Shown in pieces: positions 45,040-54,498 of a stretch of DNA of 64,000 bases (position 1 is its first letter; the number at the start of each line of letters is the position of its first letter). The translations under genes were made by a program, and so were the position numbers. The stretch is taken from NCBI RefSeq assembly GCF_006346395.1, contig NZ_VDMS01000003.1:1-64000 (forward strand), given 5' to 3'. Under the pieces are notes generated by a model. It had not been told where the DNA came from and ran no database searches. It saw only the letters and a list, made by a program, of their open reading frames with translations. Origin of the DNA: Nocardioides plantarum. Its GTDB lineage: Bacteria > Actinomycetota > Actinomycetes > Propionibacteriales > Nocardioidaceae.

Positions 45040-46316
45040 GCACCGACGCGGGCACGGGCGCGGGCACGGGCGCCGCCGAGGTCCTGGCGCGCTGCGCCCG
45101 GCTCGACACCTTCTCGGCCCACCCGCGCCACCTCGAGCGCACCCACCTCACGCCCGAGCACGCGCAGGCCAACGCCCAGGTGGCCCGGTGGCTCGAGCGG
45201 GCCGGGCTCGAGACGTGGCAGGACGCCGCGGGCAACCAGTGGGGCCGGGTCGAGGGCCGTACGCCGGGGCTGCCCGCCCTGGTGCTCGGCTCGCACCTCG
45301 ACACCGTGCCCGACGCCGGCAGCTTCGACGGGATGCTCGGCGTGGTGATGGCGATCGCCGTGGTCGAGCGGTTGCGCGGGCGCGTCGGCGACCTGCCGTT
45401 CGCGCTCGAGGTCGTGGCCTTCAGCGACGAGGAGGGTGCGCGCTTCGGCAAGGCCCTGCTCGGCAGCCAGGCCGTGGCCGGCACCTGGGACGACGACTGG
45501 TGGGAGCTGCGCGACCGCACGGGCACGACGCTCCACCAGGCGTTCACCGCCTTCGGCCTCGACCCGCGCCGCGTCGGTGAGGCGGCCCGTCGGCCCGAGG
45601 ACCTCGTCGGCTACCTCGAGGCCCACATCGAGCAGGGCCCGCACCTCGAGGCCGCCGACGCCTCGCTCGGCTACGTCACGACCATCGCCGGTGCGCGGCG
45701 CTTCCGGCTGGCGGTGGTCGGGGAGGCCAGGCACGCCGGCGGGACGCCGTACTCACGCCGGCACGACGCGCTGACCGGCGCCAGCGAGGCGATCCTGGCC
45801 GTCGAGCGCCTCGGGCGGGCCTCGCAGGGCGTCGCCACGGTGGGCCGGATCGAGGTCACGCCCGGCGCGGTCAACGTCGTGCCGGGCCGCGCCGACTTCA
45901 GCCTCGACGTACGCGCGGCGACCGACGCGTCCCGCGACGCGCTGTGGGAGGCGATCCACGCCGAGATCGTCGCGGCGTGCGACGCCCGCGACCTGCGGCT
46001 CGAGGTCGTCGAGACCCACACCGCACCGGCCGCGCCGTGCGCCGCCTGGCTGCAGGCGGCCGTCGTCGACGGCATCCGCGCCACCGGTGACCACGACCCG
46101 ATGGGTCTGTGGAGCCCTGCCGGCCACGACGCCATGGCGATGGCCGCGGTCGCCGACATCGCGATGCTCTTCGTGCGCTGCCACGACGGCATCAGCCACC
46201 ACCCGGACGAGGCCGTCCGCGAGATCGACGTCGCCCGCGGCCTCGACGCCCTCGAGCACGCCGTCCTCGCGGTCCGCACCGCCGTCGAGGCGCGGCCCTC
46301 GGTGCCCGCGTCATGA
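45036..46316 (+). CDS. allC: Allantoate amidohydrolase
   Basis: 426 aa M20-family dinuclear metallohydrolase; allantoate to ureidoglycine, CO2 and ammonia. Metal ligands: LVLGSHLDTVPDAGSFDGMLG (His, Asp), VAFSDEEGARFG (Glu-Glu), YLEAHIEQGPHLE (His) and the C-terminal GISHHPDEAV (His). The dimerisation domain is in the middle (about 215-330). Sister families (N-carbamoyl-L-amino acid and beta-ureidopropionase) are hard to exclude by motif alone; pucG context decides. The N-terminus contains a 12-bp duplication (45048-45071, Gly-Thr-Gly-Ala). Confidence 0.9.
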   Translation: MSTDAGTGAGTGAAEVLARCARLDTFSAHPRHLERTHLTPEHAQANAQVARWLERAGLETWQDAAGNQWGRVEGRTPGLPALVLGSHLDTVPDAGSFDGMLGVVMAIAVVERLRGRVGDLPFALEVVAFSDEEGARFGKALLGSQAVAGTWDDDWWELRDRTGTTLHQAFTAFGLDPRRVGEAARRPEDLVGYLEAHIEQGPHLEAADASLGYVTTIAGARRFRLAVVGEARHAGGTPYSRRHDALTGASEAILAVERLGRASQGVATVGRIEVTPGAVNVVPGRADFSLDVRAATDASRDALWEAIHAEIVAACDARDLRLEVVETHTAPAAPCAAWLQAAVVDGIRATGDHDPMGLWSPAGHDAMAMAAVADIAMLFVRCHDGISHHPDEAVREIDVARGLDALEHAVLAVRTAVEARPSVPAS

Positions 46317-47176
46317 CGAGGGAGCCGGCCGGGGAGAGGACCGGTGGGACGCAGGAGGAGACCTCCGGTGAGCGGATCGACCAGCGCATCGCGCGGCAGC
46401 ACGACTCGCTCTCGCCCCAGGAGCGGCGTGCCGCGGAGACGTTGCTCGAGCACCTCGACGACCTCGCGACCTACCGGGCCGCCGAGCTGGCCACGCTGGC
46501 CGACGTCTCCAAGGCCACGATGAGCCGACTCTTCCGCAGCCTGGGCTTCGCCGACTTCGACGAGGTCCGCATGCACCTGCGCGAGCTGCGGGTGGCGGGG
46601 GAGCCCGTGCCCCTCGACGGCGGACCCGACCTCGCGACGCACGCCGCGCACGAGGCCGAGCTGGTGCGGTGCGCGCTGGCCCAGGAGGGCATCGGACCCG
46701 CCGTGGACCTGCTCGCCGAGGCCCAGCACGTCGCGGTCGTCGGCTGGCGCAACAGCTATCCCGTCGCGCTCCACCTGCGCCAGCAGCTCGCCCAGACCCG
46801 CCCGCACGTGCGGCTCGCCCCGCAGCCCGGCCAGCTCCTCGGCGAGGAGCTGGCCGACCTCGGCCCCGGCGACACCGTGGTCGTCGTCGGGTTCCGGCGG
46901 CGACCGGCGGGGTTCGGGGCCGCGCTCGCCGAGACCGCGGCCACCGGCGCCGACGTCGTCCTCCTCGGTGACCGCACGGCCCGTCCGCACGCCCACCTGG
47001 CGGCGGTCTGGCTCGAGTGCTCCATCCAGGGACGCCTGGCCTTCGACAGCTACGCCGCCGCGATGAGCCTCGTCGGGGTGCTGGCCGACGGGGTGCTGTC
47101 CCGTGGCGGCCGCACGGCCCGCGAGCGTGTCAACAGCATCAGCGCCACCTACGAGCGCCTCGGCGAGGTGGAGTAG
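46313..47176 (+). CDS. MurR/RpiR-family transcriptional regulator
   Basis: 287 aa. The N-terminal HTH_6 domain (about 22-98) contains LSPQERRAAETLLEHLDDLATYRAAELATLADVSKATMSRLFRSLGF. The C-terminal SIS domain (about 130-265) starts HVAVVGWRNSYPVALHLRQQL. RpiR proteins bind sugar phosphates in most cases; here the gene is inside the purine operon with ATGA overlap to allC, so a purine-pathway ligand such as allantoate or a ureido compound is likelier (inference). It is the best local candidate to bind the GAAAC operators at 39338 and 43778. Confidence 0.9.
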   Translation: MTREPAGERTGGTQEETSGERIDQRIARQHDSLSPQERRAAETLLEHLDDLATYRAAELATLADVSKATMSRLFRSLGFADFDEVRMHLRELRVAGEPVPLDGGPDLATHAAHEAELVRCALAQEGIGPAVDLLAEAQHVAVVGWRNSYPVALHLRQQLAQTRPHVRLAPQPGQLLGEELADLGPGDTVVVVGFRRRPAGFGAALAETAATGADVVLLGDRTARPHAHLAAVWLECSIQGRLAFDSYAAAMSLVGVLADGVLSRGGRTARERVNSISATYERLGEVE

Positions 47177-47178
47177 CG

Positions 47179-48015
47179 ATGGACCTCACCACCGTCACCT
47201 CCTACCGGCATGCCCGCGAGCGTGGCGACCTGCGGCTGGTCCCGGGGGAGGCTGTCGTCGCCGGGGGCACCTGGGTGTTCTCCACCCCCCAGCCGTCGAC
47301 GACCGGGCTGGTCGACCTCACGACCCTCGGCTGGCCGGCCTGGGAGACACCGGGGAGCGGCCTGCCCGACGGCCTGCCCGAGGGCCTGCCTGAGGGTGTG
47401 GCCCTGAGGGTCGCCGCGACCTGCACCGTCACCCAGGTCCAGGACGCACCCTGGTCCAGCGAGGTCGCGTCCCTCGTGCGCTCGTGCGCCGAGGCGTTCT
47501 TGATGTCGTTCAAGATCCAGCGGCTCGCCACCGTCGGTGGCAACCTCTGCCTGGCCCTGCCGGCCGGCGCGATGATCTCGCTGTTCGCCGCTCTCGGGGC
47601 CGAGGTCGTCGTCTGGACCCCCGACGGCGACGAGCGTCGCGAGTCCGTGGAGTCCTTCGTGCGCGGCCCCGGCCGGACCTCCCTGGCCCCCGGTGAGGTC
47701 GTCCGTGCGCTCGACGTGCCCGATCACGGCGCCGCACGCTTCGCCTTCCGCCGTACGTCGCTGGCCGCGCTGGGTCGCTCGGCCTCCGTCGTCGTCGGCC
47801 GGCTCGACCGCGACGTCGTGCGCCTGGTCGTCACCGCCGCGACGCCACGGCCGCTCGTGCTCTCGGTCGGACCCGACGACGACCCGGCGGCCCTCCTGGG
47901 CGCCGTCGACCACTGGTACGACGACCCGCACGGCGCCCCCGACTGGCGCGCCGCCGTCACCGCCACGCTGGCCGCCCAGGTCTGCGCCGAGCTGCGTGCG
48001 GAGGCCGTCGGATGA
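47179..48015 (+). CDS. Xanthine dehydrogenase, FAD-binding subunit
   Basis: 278 aa. FAD-binding: [20 protein letters not shown] near the N-terminus and [25 protein letters not shown] (about 113-137), the usual TxGGN signature. The C-terminal CO_deh_flav_C part begins about residue 165. Three 12-bp units (47359-47394) encode Gly-Leu-Pro-(Asp/Glu) repeats in a surface loop. ATG lies two bases after the regulator stop; the 3' end overlaps the molybdenum subunit by four bases. Confidence 0.91.
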   Translation: MDLTTVTSYRHARERGDLRLVPGEAVVAGGTWVFSTPQPSTTGLVDLTTLGWPAWETPGSGLPDGLPEGLPEGVALRVAATCTVTQVQDAPWSSEVASLVRSCAEAFLMSFKIQRLATVGGNLCLALPAGAMISLFAALGAEVVVWTPDGDERRESVESFVRGPGRTSLAPGEVVRALDVPDHGAARFAFRRTSLAALGRSASVVVGRLDRDVVRLVVTAATPRPLVLSVGPDDDPAALLGAVDHWYDDPHGAPDWRAAVTATLAAQVCAELRAEAVG

Positions 48016-50714
48016 CCACCGTCGACGGCCAGCCGGTCGGCGGCCAGCCGGCTCCCGGTCAGTGCCTGCGCACCTGGCTGCGCGACCTCGGACACCTCGC
48101 GCCCAAGAAGGGCTGCGACGCCGGCGACTGCGGCGCCTGCACCGTCCTCGTCGACGGTGAGCCGACCCACTCGTGCGTCTTCCCCGCCGTCCGCGCGGCC
48201 GACGCCGACATCACCACCGCCGCGGGCCTGGGCTCGCCCGGTGCGCTGTCCCCGGTGCAGCAGTCGTTCGTCGACGCCGCCGGGTTCCAGTGCGGCTTCT
48301 GCACCGCCGGGTTCGTGGTCACCGCCACCGCGCTCGGCGACGTGCCGGAGGCCGACCTCGGCCGGTCGTTCAAGGGCAACCTGTGCCGCTGCACCGGCTA
48401 CCGGTCGGTGCGCGACGCGCTGCTCGGCCGCGGCGGCGCGTGCGGTCCGGGGGCCGGTCCCGGTACGGCGTTCGGCGCCTCGGTCAGCGCGCCCGCCGGC
48501 CCCCGCGTCGTGAGTGGCGGCGAGCCCTACACGATGGACGTCGCGCCCGACGCCGCGCGGCCCACCCTCCACGTGGCGCTGCTGCGCAGCCCCCACCCGC
48601 ACGCGCGCATCGTCGCCGTCGACACGGCCCGCGCCGAGGCGCTGCCCGGCGTACGGCTCGTGCTGACGCACCACGACGCCCCGACGTTCCGCTACTCGAC
48701 CGCGCGCCACGAGAGCCGCGACGACGACCCCGACGACACCCGGCTCCTCGACGACGTGGTGCGCCACGTCGGCCAGCGGGTGGCCGTCGTGGTCGCCGAC
48801 TCGATGGCGATCGCCCGCGCCGCGACGCTGCTGATCGAGGTCGGCTACGAGCCGTTGCCCGCCGTGTTCGAGCCCGAGGCGGCCCGGCAGCCGGGCGCCC
48901 CGCTGCTGCACGGCGACAAGGTCGCCTCCGTCGCCCGGATCGCCGAGCCGACGCGCAACGTCGTCGCCCAGTCGCACGGCGAGGTGGGCGACACCGCGCG
49001 GGGCCTGGCCGAGGCGGTCGCGACCGTCCGCGGCACCTGGCGCACCGCCCGGGTCACGCACGCCTCGCTCGAGACCCACGGCGCGCGCGGCTGGGTCGAC
49101 GACGACGGCCGTCTGGTCGTGCGGACCAGCACCCAGGTTCCGTTCCTGGTGCGCGACGAGCTGGCCCGGATCCTCTCGCTCGACGCCGACCGGGTGCGGG
49201 TGGTCACGGCCCGTGTCGGCGGTGGGTTCGGCGGCAAGCAGGAGCTGCTGGTCGAGGACGTCGTCGGCCTCGCCGTGCTGCGTCTGACCGAGCGCGGGCT
49301 GCTGCTGCCCGGGCAGGCGGTGCAGCTCGAGCTGACCCGTGAGGAGCAGTTCACCGCGGTCCCGTGCCGCCACCCGATGCAGGTGTCGGTCGAGCTCGGG
49401 GCCGACGCCCACGGCGTGCTGACCGCGATGGTCGTCGACGTGCTGACCGACACCGGCGCCTACGGCAACCACGCCCCGGGCGTGATGTTCCACGGCACCC
49501 ACGAGTCGATCGCGCTCTACCGCTGCGCCAACAAGCGCCTGGACGCCGAGGCGGTCTACACCAACAACCTGCCCTCGGGGGCGTTCCGCGGCTACGGCCT
49601 CGGGCAGGTCATCTTCGCGATCGAGTCGGCGCTCGACGAGCTCGCGCGCGAGGTGGGTCTCACGCCCGCCGAGGTACGCCGGCGCAACGCCGTACGCCCC
49701 GGTGACGCGCTGGTCGTCAACGGCGCCGCCGACGTCGACCTCGTCTTCGGCTCCTACGGCCTCGACCAGTGCCTCGACCTGGTCGAGGCGGCGCTGGCCG
49801 CCGGCGACGGCGACCCGGTGCCGGCCGACACCGCCGGGCCGGGGGCCGTGGGCTGGCTCGTGGGCGAGGGGCTGGCCGCCGGCATGATCGCCACGATCCC
49901 ACCGCGCGGGCACCACGCGGAGGCCCGCGTCACGGCGTACCCCGACGGCGAGGTGGTGGTCGGCGTCGGCACCACCGAGTTCGGCAACGGCACCAGCACC
50001 GTCCACGTGCAGCTGGCGGCCGACGAGCTCGGCGTGGGGGTCGACCGGGTCCGGCTGGAGCAGTCCGACACCGACCTCGTCGGCTACGACACCGGCGCCT
50101 ACGGGTCCACCGGGTCGGTGGTGGCCGGCAGCGCGGTCGTGCAGGCCGCGCGGTCGGTGCGGGCCGAGCTCGACCGGCTCCGGGCCGGCGGCGCGGTGCC
50201 GACCGAGCCGGTCACCGCGACCGGCTCCTCCGACGGCGCGCTGCGCTCGCTGGCCTTCTCGGTGCAGGGGTTCCGGGTCGCGGTCGCGCCGGCCACCGGC
50301 GAGGTCCGGATCCTCAAGTCGGTGCAGGCGGTCGACGCCGGTGTCGTGATCAACCCCGAGCAGCTGCGCGGCCAGGTCGAGGGCGGCGTCGCCCAGGGCA
50401 TCGGCAGCGCCCTGTGGGAGGAGATGGTGCTGCGCGACGGCGAGGTGCTGACCAAGACCTTGCGCGACTACCGCGTGCCGCAGCTGGGCGACGTCCCGCC
50501 GACCGAGGTGCTCTACGCCGACACCTACGACACCCTCGGCCCGCGCGGTGCGAAGTCGATGAGCGAGGCGCCGTACAACCCGGTGGCCCCCGCCCTGGCC
50601 AACGCCGTGCGCGACGCCACCGGCGTGCGGCCCTGCGAGATCCCGATGAGCCGCGACCGCGTGTGGCGGCTGCTGCAGACCCGCAACGATCAGGAGAACC
50701 CCGATGAGCAGTGA
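48012..50714 (+). CDS. Xanthine dehydrogenase, fused [2Fe-2S] and molybdopterin subunits
   Basis: 900 aa, oxidises hypoxanthine/xanthine to urate. Residues 1-140 hold both [2Fe-2S] clusters: C35, C40, C43, C55 ([22 protein letters not shown]) and C94, C97, C125, C127 (QCGFCTAG … NLCRCTGY). From about residue 165 follows the molybdopterin part with [25 protein letters not shown] and the catalytic Glu region [12 protein letters not shown] near 860. The Fe-S and Mo parts are normally split or FAD lies between them; here FAD is a separate gene. The N-terminal beta-grasp is compact. Confidence 0.92.
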   Translation: MTTVDGQPVGGQPAPGQCLRTWLRDLGHLAPKKGCDAGDCGACTVLVDGEPTHSCVFPAVRAADADITTAAGLGSPGALSPVQQSFVDAAGFQCGFCTAGFVVTATALGDVPEADLGRSFKGNLCRCTGYRSVRDALLGRGGACGPGAGPGTAFGASVSAPAGPRVVSGGEPYTMDVAPDAARPTLHVALLRSPHPHARIVAVDTARAEALPGVRLVLTHHDAPTFRYSTARHESRDDDPDDTRLLDDVVRHVGQRVAVVVADSMAIARAATLLIEVGYEPLPAVFEPEAARQPGAPLLHGDKVASVARIAEPTRNVVAQSHGEVGDTARGLAEAVATVRGTWRTARVTHASLETHGARGWVDDDGRLVVRTSTQVPFLVRDELARILSLDADRVRVVTARVGGGFGGKQELLVEDVVGLAVLRLTERGLLLPGQAVQLELTREEQFTAVPCRHPMQVSVELGADAHGVLTAMVVDVLTDTGAYGNHAPGVMFHGTHESIALYRCANKRLDAEAVYTNNLPSGAFRGYGLGQVIFAIESALDELAREVGLTPAEVRRRNAVRPGDALVVNGAADVDLVFGSYGLDQCLDLVEAALAAGDGDPVPADTAGPGAVGWLVGEGLAAGMIATIPPRGHHAEARVTAYPDGEVVVGVGTTEFGNGTSTVHVQLAADELGVGVDRVRLEQSDTDLVGYDTGAYGSTGSVVAGSAVVQAARSVRAELDRLRAGGAVPTEPVTATGSSDGALRSLAFSVQGFRVAVAPATGEVRILKSVQAVDAGVVINPEQLRGQVEGGVAQGIGSALWEEMVLRDGEVLTKTLRDYRVPQLGDVPPTEVLYADTYDTLGPRGAKSMSEAPYNPVAPALANAVRDATGVRPCEIPMSRDRVWRLLQTRNDQENPDEQ

Positions 50715-51174
50715 CCTGACCTGGCTGACGCAGGCCGTCGACCTGGCCGTGGCCAACGTCGGCGACGGGGGAGGGCCCTTCGGCGCCCTCGTCGTGCGCG
50801 ACGGCGCCGTGGTCGCGACCGGCCAGAACCGGGTGACCCGCGACCTGGACCCGACCGCCCACGCCGAGGTGACCGCGATCCGGGTCGCGTGTCGCGCCCT
50901 GGACACCTTCGCCCTCGACGGCTGCACCCTCTACACGTCGTGCGAGCCCTGCCCGCTGTGCCTGACCGCCTCGCTCTGGGCGCGCCTGGACCGTGTCGTC
51001 TACGCCGCCGACCGTCACGACGCGGCCCGCGGCGGCTTCGACGACCTCGTCTTCTACGAGCTGCTGGGGCGCGACCGCAGCACCTGGCCGATGCCGGTGG
51101 TGACCGCCGACCTGGAGTCCGCGACGGCGCCGTTCGACGCGTGGCTCTCGCGAGCGGATCGCACGCACTACTAG
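50704..51174 (+). CDS. guaD: Guanine deaminase-like CMP/dCMP-type deaminase
   Basis: 156 aa zinc deaminase. Zinc motif [12 protein letters not shown] (His, Glu) and [18 protein letters not shown] (two Cys), with [23 protein letters not shown] before it; this matches Bacillus GuaD, which makes xanthine from guanine. Overlaps the xanthine dehydrogenase gene by 11 bases, so it delivers the substrate for the preceding enzyme. The motif does not exclude another nucleobase specificity. Confidence 0.88.
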   Translation: MSSDLTWLTQAVDLAVANVGDGGGPFGALVVRDGAVVATGQNRVTRDLDPTAHAEVTAIRVACRALDTFALDGCTLYTSCEPCPLCLTASLWARLDRVVYAADRHDAARGGFDDLVFYELLGRDRSTWPMPVVTADLESATAPFDAWLSRADRTHY

Positions 51175-51209
51175 CCGCGAGCATCGAGGATCGACGGCCG
51201 AGATCCATC

Positions 51210-51231
51210 GTTGAACGCGTTCAACTAGGTT
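51210..51231 (+). promoter_or_regulatory. 16-bp palindromic operator with leaderless promoter
   Basis: GTTGAACGCGTTCAAC (51210-51225) is a perfect palindrome with a central CGCG, directly followed by -10 element TAGGTT (51226-51231) and GTG 51238 six bases on. A bound repressor would cover the core promoter. The regulator is not in the immediate vicinity. Confidence 0.7.
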
Positions 51232-51237
51232 CGGCCC

Positions 51238-51624
51238 GTGATCGTCTCCCGCTCGCCGAGAACCCGGTTCGTCGCCTTCAAGTCGGCCGGGGCGCTGTGG
51301 CTCGTCGGGGCGTCGCTGGGTGTCGGAGTCTCGTGGCTGCTGGTGGTGCCCGCGGCGGCGTACGTGCTCCTGGGCAGTGCAGCGCTCGCGTCGACCGCAG
51401 GACGGACGGCGAGGACGGCGACGCTCCTGTGGGCGGTCGCGGTGGTGCTCGTGGCGCTGGCGGCCATCCCGAGCGGCGTCGGTGCCGTCCTCCTGGGGCT
51501 CGTGTTCGGCTCACTCCTGTTCGGGGTGTGGTTCGCCACCGGGTGGTTGCTGGTGCACGCGGTCGGGCGGGACGACGTCGCCGCTCGAGGTGGCACCAGT
51601 CCGCCGGGTGATCGCGTGCGCTGA
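51238..51624 (+). CDS. Small integral membrane protein
   Basis: 128 aa with about four TM helices: SAGALWLVGASLGVGVSWLL, VVPAAAYVLLGSAALAS, ATLLWAVAVVLVALAAIPSG and VLLGLVFGSLLFGVWFATGWLLV. The C-terminal tail is Arg/Asp-rich. There is no catalytic motif and no recognised family. Leaderless GTG under a palindromic operator suggests tight, signal-dependent expression. It is transcribed away from the purine operon and converges on the HNH gene. Confidence 0.75.
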   Translation: MIVSRSPRTRFVAFKSAGALWLVGASLGVGVSWLLVVPAAAYVLLGSAALASTAGRTARTATLLWAVAVVLVALAAIPSGVGAVLLGLVFGSLLFGVWFATGWLLVHAVGRDDVAARGGTSPPGDRVR

Positions 51625-51672
51625 TGAGGAGGGCGCGCTCGACCGTGCGCGAGCGTCGCGCGGACTCCACGG

Positions 51673-52989
51673 CTACTCGCGTCGCGGCCGATGTCGGATC
51701 CACGTGGCGGGTGGTGGGTCGGCGCGCCGTCGGGGTGGTGGTCGGAACTCCGGTCGTCCGTCGACCGGTGACAGGCGGACCTCCCACGGGCTGTGGTGGA
51801 TCACCCGGTGGTGCGCTCCGCAGAGCATCACCAGGTTGTCGAGCGCGGTCGCACCACCGTCGGCCCAGTGCCGGACGTGGTGGCCGTGGCACATGACCGG
51901 CGGTCGGGTACAGCCCGGGAACGCGCAGTGTCGGTCCCGTGCGATGAGCGCGAGCCAGAGCGCCATGGTGACCAGCCGGTGCGTGCGGCCGACGTCGAGG
52001 ACGTGCCCCTCCCGTCCGAGACAGATCGGGATCACGTCGGCGTCGCAGGCCAGCCGGCGCACCGCGGCGATCGAGAGGGCCAGACCGTCGTCGGTGACCG
52101 CCGCGGGACCGACCCCGGTGCGCAGGTCGTCGAGGTCGATGAGTACGCCGACCCGCGGCCGCGTGCCGTGGCTGGCGGGCTGCCGGTCGGTGTCGAGGGA
52201 GTGCTGGGCGACGTCGAGGAGGGCGTCCCACAGTCGGGCTCCGTGGTCACGGGGGTCCGTCTCGGCGACCCGGTCGGGGTCGTCGGGATCGACGGCAGGC
52301 GACGGCTTGGTGAGCGGGATCAGCGCAGCCCGGAGGATCGCGCCGTCCTCGACCGACCCGCGGCCACGCAGGCGCACACCGCCGGCACCGTCCTCGACGA
52401 CGGACAGGAAGCGCTCGAGGTGAGCGGCCCGTTCCTCGCGATCGAGGTCGGCCTCGGCCCTGCGCTCGGACCGGTCGGGGTCGACGACCTCCACCAGACG
52501 GCGAGCCGCCTTGCGCAGCTCGGTCGCGTTGAGCCGACCTGCTTCGTCCAGCAGCACCCGCTCGCCCTGGCGCCGCAACATCGGCCCGGGCGGCAGGTCG
52601 TCGACCGCGTCGCACACGATGCCCGCCTGAGACGCCGAGACCGCGCCGGCTGCGAGGGCCTCGAAGGTCACGGCCCGATCGCTGGTGAGGGCGCGGGCGT
52701 GGCGCACGGCCCGGTGGGCCTCTCCGACGGTGATGCCGGCGAGATGGGCGAACCACTCGTGGGTGGAGCCCCAGGACAGCGACCTGCGAGGGATCTCGCG
52801 CTGGTCGACCTCGGTGAGGAGCTGGACGCGCACCGCCGACAGCTGCCCCATCACCCTCTCGAGGGCCTCGGCGCCGTCGACCAGCTCCTCGTCGGAGACC
52901 GTCGCCCACAGTCGCTGCCGGAGCGCAGCGACCTCCGCGCCGACGGCCTCGAGGACCATCGACGGACTGGGGGTGCAGGGATGCAACAT
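51673..52989 (-). CDS. DUF222 / HNH endonuclease domain protein (13E12-repeat type)
   Basis: 438 aa. The N-terminal DUF222 (about 15-330) includes ERVMGQLSAVRVQLLTEVDQRE and GITVGEAHRAVRHARAL. The C-terminal HNH nuclease domain contains RHCAFPGCTRPPVMCHGHHVRHWADGG and LDNLVMLCGAHHRVIHH, with zinc Cys pairs and HNH residues intact. Related to the mycobacterial 13E12 repeat proteins, several of which are LexA-controlled. A near-consensus SOS box lies 155 bases upstream. No terminal repeats or group II intron are visible next to it. ATG 52959 is an alternative start. Confidence 0.9.
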   Translation of the reverse strand: MLHPCTPSPSMVLEAVGAEVAALRQRLWATVSDEELVDGAEALERVMGQLSAVRVQLLTEVDQREIPRRSLSWGSTHEWFAHLAGITVGEAHRAVRHARALTSDRAVTFEALAAGAVSASQAGIVCDAVDDLPPGPMLRRQGERVLLDEAGRLNATELRKAARRLVEVVDPDRSERRAEADLDREERAAHLERFLSVVEDGAGGVRLRGRGSVEDGAILRAALIPLTKPSPAVDPDDPDRVAETDPRDHGARLWDALLDVAQHSLDTDRQPASHGTRPRVGVLIDLDDLRTGVGPAAVTDDGLALSIAAVRRLACDADVIPICLGREGHVLDVGRTHRLVTMALWLALIARDRHCAFPGCTRPPVMCHGHHVRHWADGGATALDNLVMLCGAHHRVIHHSPWEVRLSPVDGRPEFRPPPRRRADPPPATWIRHRPRRE

Positions 52990-53143
52990 CGGGACTGCCG
53001 ATCGGGACGAGCGTTGCCTGGGGACTCACCCGCCAGGACTTGGTAGGACCTCGATGCAGTGCGTCATCAGTTGACGAGCCCCGGAGCACACCCGGAGGTC
53101 TCCTGCATCTGTGGCAAAGAGGTTTCTCAACGTGCTAATTGAT

Positions 53144-53159
53144 TAGAACACATATTCGA
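53144..53159 (-). promoter_or_regulatory. LexA-like (SOS) box upstream of the HNH gene
   Basis: Read on the minus strand: TCGAATATGTGTTCTA, 14 of 16 bases identical to the perfect box at 24479 (TCGAACATGTGTTCGA), with the same ATGT centre. It lies in an AT-rich stretch in the divergent gap between the HNH and GNAT genes. Confidence 0.7.
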
Positions 53160-53296
53160 TTCTCTGTCAACCTGCGCATCTCGCGTATTACGACGCAAGA
53201 CACCGGTAAGTGCGTGTCGGTTCGTCGGGCAACAAGCTGGAGTGGCTCGGTGGCCGGCTTGCCGTCCGCTGGGGAGCCAGGGACCACGATGGACAC

Positions 53297-53812
53297 ATGA
53301 CAGGCTTCAGAGGGCTGACGACAGAACGTCGCGACCTGCCGCCGCTGACAAGTGAACACACGGCTGCGCTGGCGGAGATCCACAGCGACCCCGACGTCGC
53401 TCGCTACATCGGCGGCGACAGGCTGACAGCGGAGGTCATTCCTCTCCAGGTGGCTGCTTTCGCTGACGAATGGGACGAACGCGGCTACGGCCAAAGTGCA
53501 GTGATCGAGCGACAGACCGGCGCTTTCGTCGGTCGAATCGGACTGCACTTCTGGCCAGACTGGAACGAGATCGAGCTGGGGTACATCCTTGCCGGATCGG
53601 CGCAGGGCAAGGGTCTGGCGGCGGAAGGAGCGAGGGCCTGGATCGACTGGGCAAAGTCCGAAGCACATATCGATCACCTGATCGCCAACATCCATCCCGA
53701 GAACCAGGCATCAATCGGGTTGGCGAAGAGACTGGGGTTCGTCTTCGACCGCGACGACACCACGCCCTCGGGGCTTCCGACCCTGATCTTCCGCCTACCC
53801 GTCGCGACATAG
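53297..53812 (+). CDS. GNAT acetyltransferase (RimJ/RimL type)
   Basis: 171 aa. RDLPPLTSEHTAALAEIHSDPDVARYIGG at the N-terminus, then GAFVGRIGLHFWPDWNEIELGYILAGSAQGKGLAAEG (acetyl-CoA motif A) and NIHPENQASIGLAKRLGFVFDRD (motif B). Typical of acetyltransferases acting on small molecules or protein N-termini. Base composition is visibly lower in GC than the surroundings (CATATCGATCACCTGATCG and similar), as is the gap before it, so recent acquisition is possible. ATG 53297 is chosen by family N-terminus; GTG 53210 would add 29 unconserved residues. Confidence 0.85.
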   Translation: MTGFRGLTTERRDLPPLTSEHTAALAEIHSDPDVARYIGGDRLTAEVIPLQVAAFADEWDERGYGQSAVIERQTGAFVGRIGLHFWPDWNEIELGYILAGSAQGKGLAAEGARAWIDWAKSEAHIDHLIANIHPENQASIGLAKRLGFVFDRDDTTPSGLPTLIFRLPVAT

Positions 53813-54011
53813 CGCGGCAGGGGCGAAGCCCGCAGACGACCCTGGCTCGAGAGAACCCACCGCTCACCGGGGCAACCGGCACCCATGTCGTGGGACAGGT
53901 CTGACACCGCGTCCGGAGACATCACGACCCCACCTCGCCCAGGTCCGGTCACACTTCGTGATGCTGCCGCGTCAGGACCGCGAGACCACCGCCAACAAGG
54001 AAGGGCCCGCG

Positions 54012-54374
54012 ATGGCCACGAAGAATGACCCCACCGCCGAGGTGCTGGAGACGATCGCCGCGATGACCGATCGGGACCGCGCGGTCGCCGAGAGGCTGCA
54101 CCAGGTGATCACCGCCGCGGCCCCGGACCTGAGTCCCCGGCTCTGGTACAAGCAGCCGGCGTACGCCGCAGGCGGTCCGAAGGGCAAGGTCGTCTGCTTC
54201 TTCCGCGGCGCCGACGTCGACGGGGAGCGCTACCTCTCGCTCGGCTTCTCGAGCCAGGCCCGGCTCGACGACGGCGGGCTCTGGCCCACGGCGTACGCCG
54301 TCACCGAGGTCGACGACGCCGTCGCGGCCCGGATCACGGACCTGGTCCGTCGGGCCGCCACCGGCACCGGGTGA
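54012..54374 (+). CDS. DUF1801-type protein
   Basis: 120 aa. DPTAEVLETIAAMTDRDRAVAERLHQVITAAAPDLSPRLWYKQPAYA, then GKVVCFFRGADVDGERYLSLGFSSQARLDDGGLWPTAYAV is the pattern of the DUF1801 / YdhG-like family (some members act as iron chaperones or frataxin-like proteins). No metal ligands are obvious. AAGGAAGGG lies five to six bases before ATG 54012. It is alone, 199 bases from the GNAT gene; that gap shows no gene. Confidence 0.8.
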   Translation: MATKNDPTAEVLETIAAMTDRDRAVAERLHQVITAAAPDLSPRLWYKQPAYAAGGPKGKVVCFFRGADVDGERYLSLGFSSQARLDDGGLWPTAYAVTEVDDAVAARITDLVRRAATGTG

Positions 54375-54498
54375 CCGATCCGCGAAGCCCGGCCAGAACT
54401 GCGATTTCGTTGGTTACGCCGAGCTCGGTGAGCGCCTTGACTGGGGGACGCAGGCGCCGCGCACGCGGCGTCGGACACCTCTCGGAAGGACGTTCTCC

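Noticed and set aside
47724..50927. Open frame of 1067 codons on the minus strand opposite xanthine dehydrogenase
   Set aside because: Same GC3 artefact; it spans three real genes and has no recognisable motif.
51673..52989. HNH gene as group II intron or restriction enzyme
   Set aside because: No reverse transcriptase, intron structure or methyltransferase nearby; the DUF222-HNH layout is that of 13E12-type proteins.
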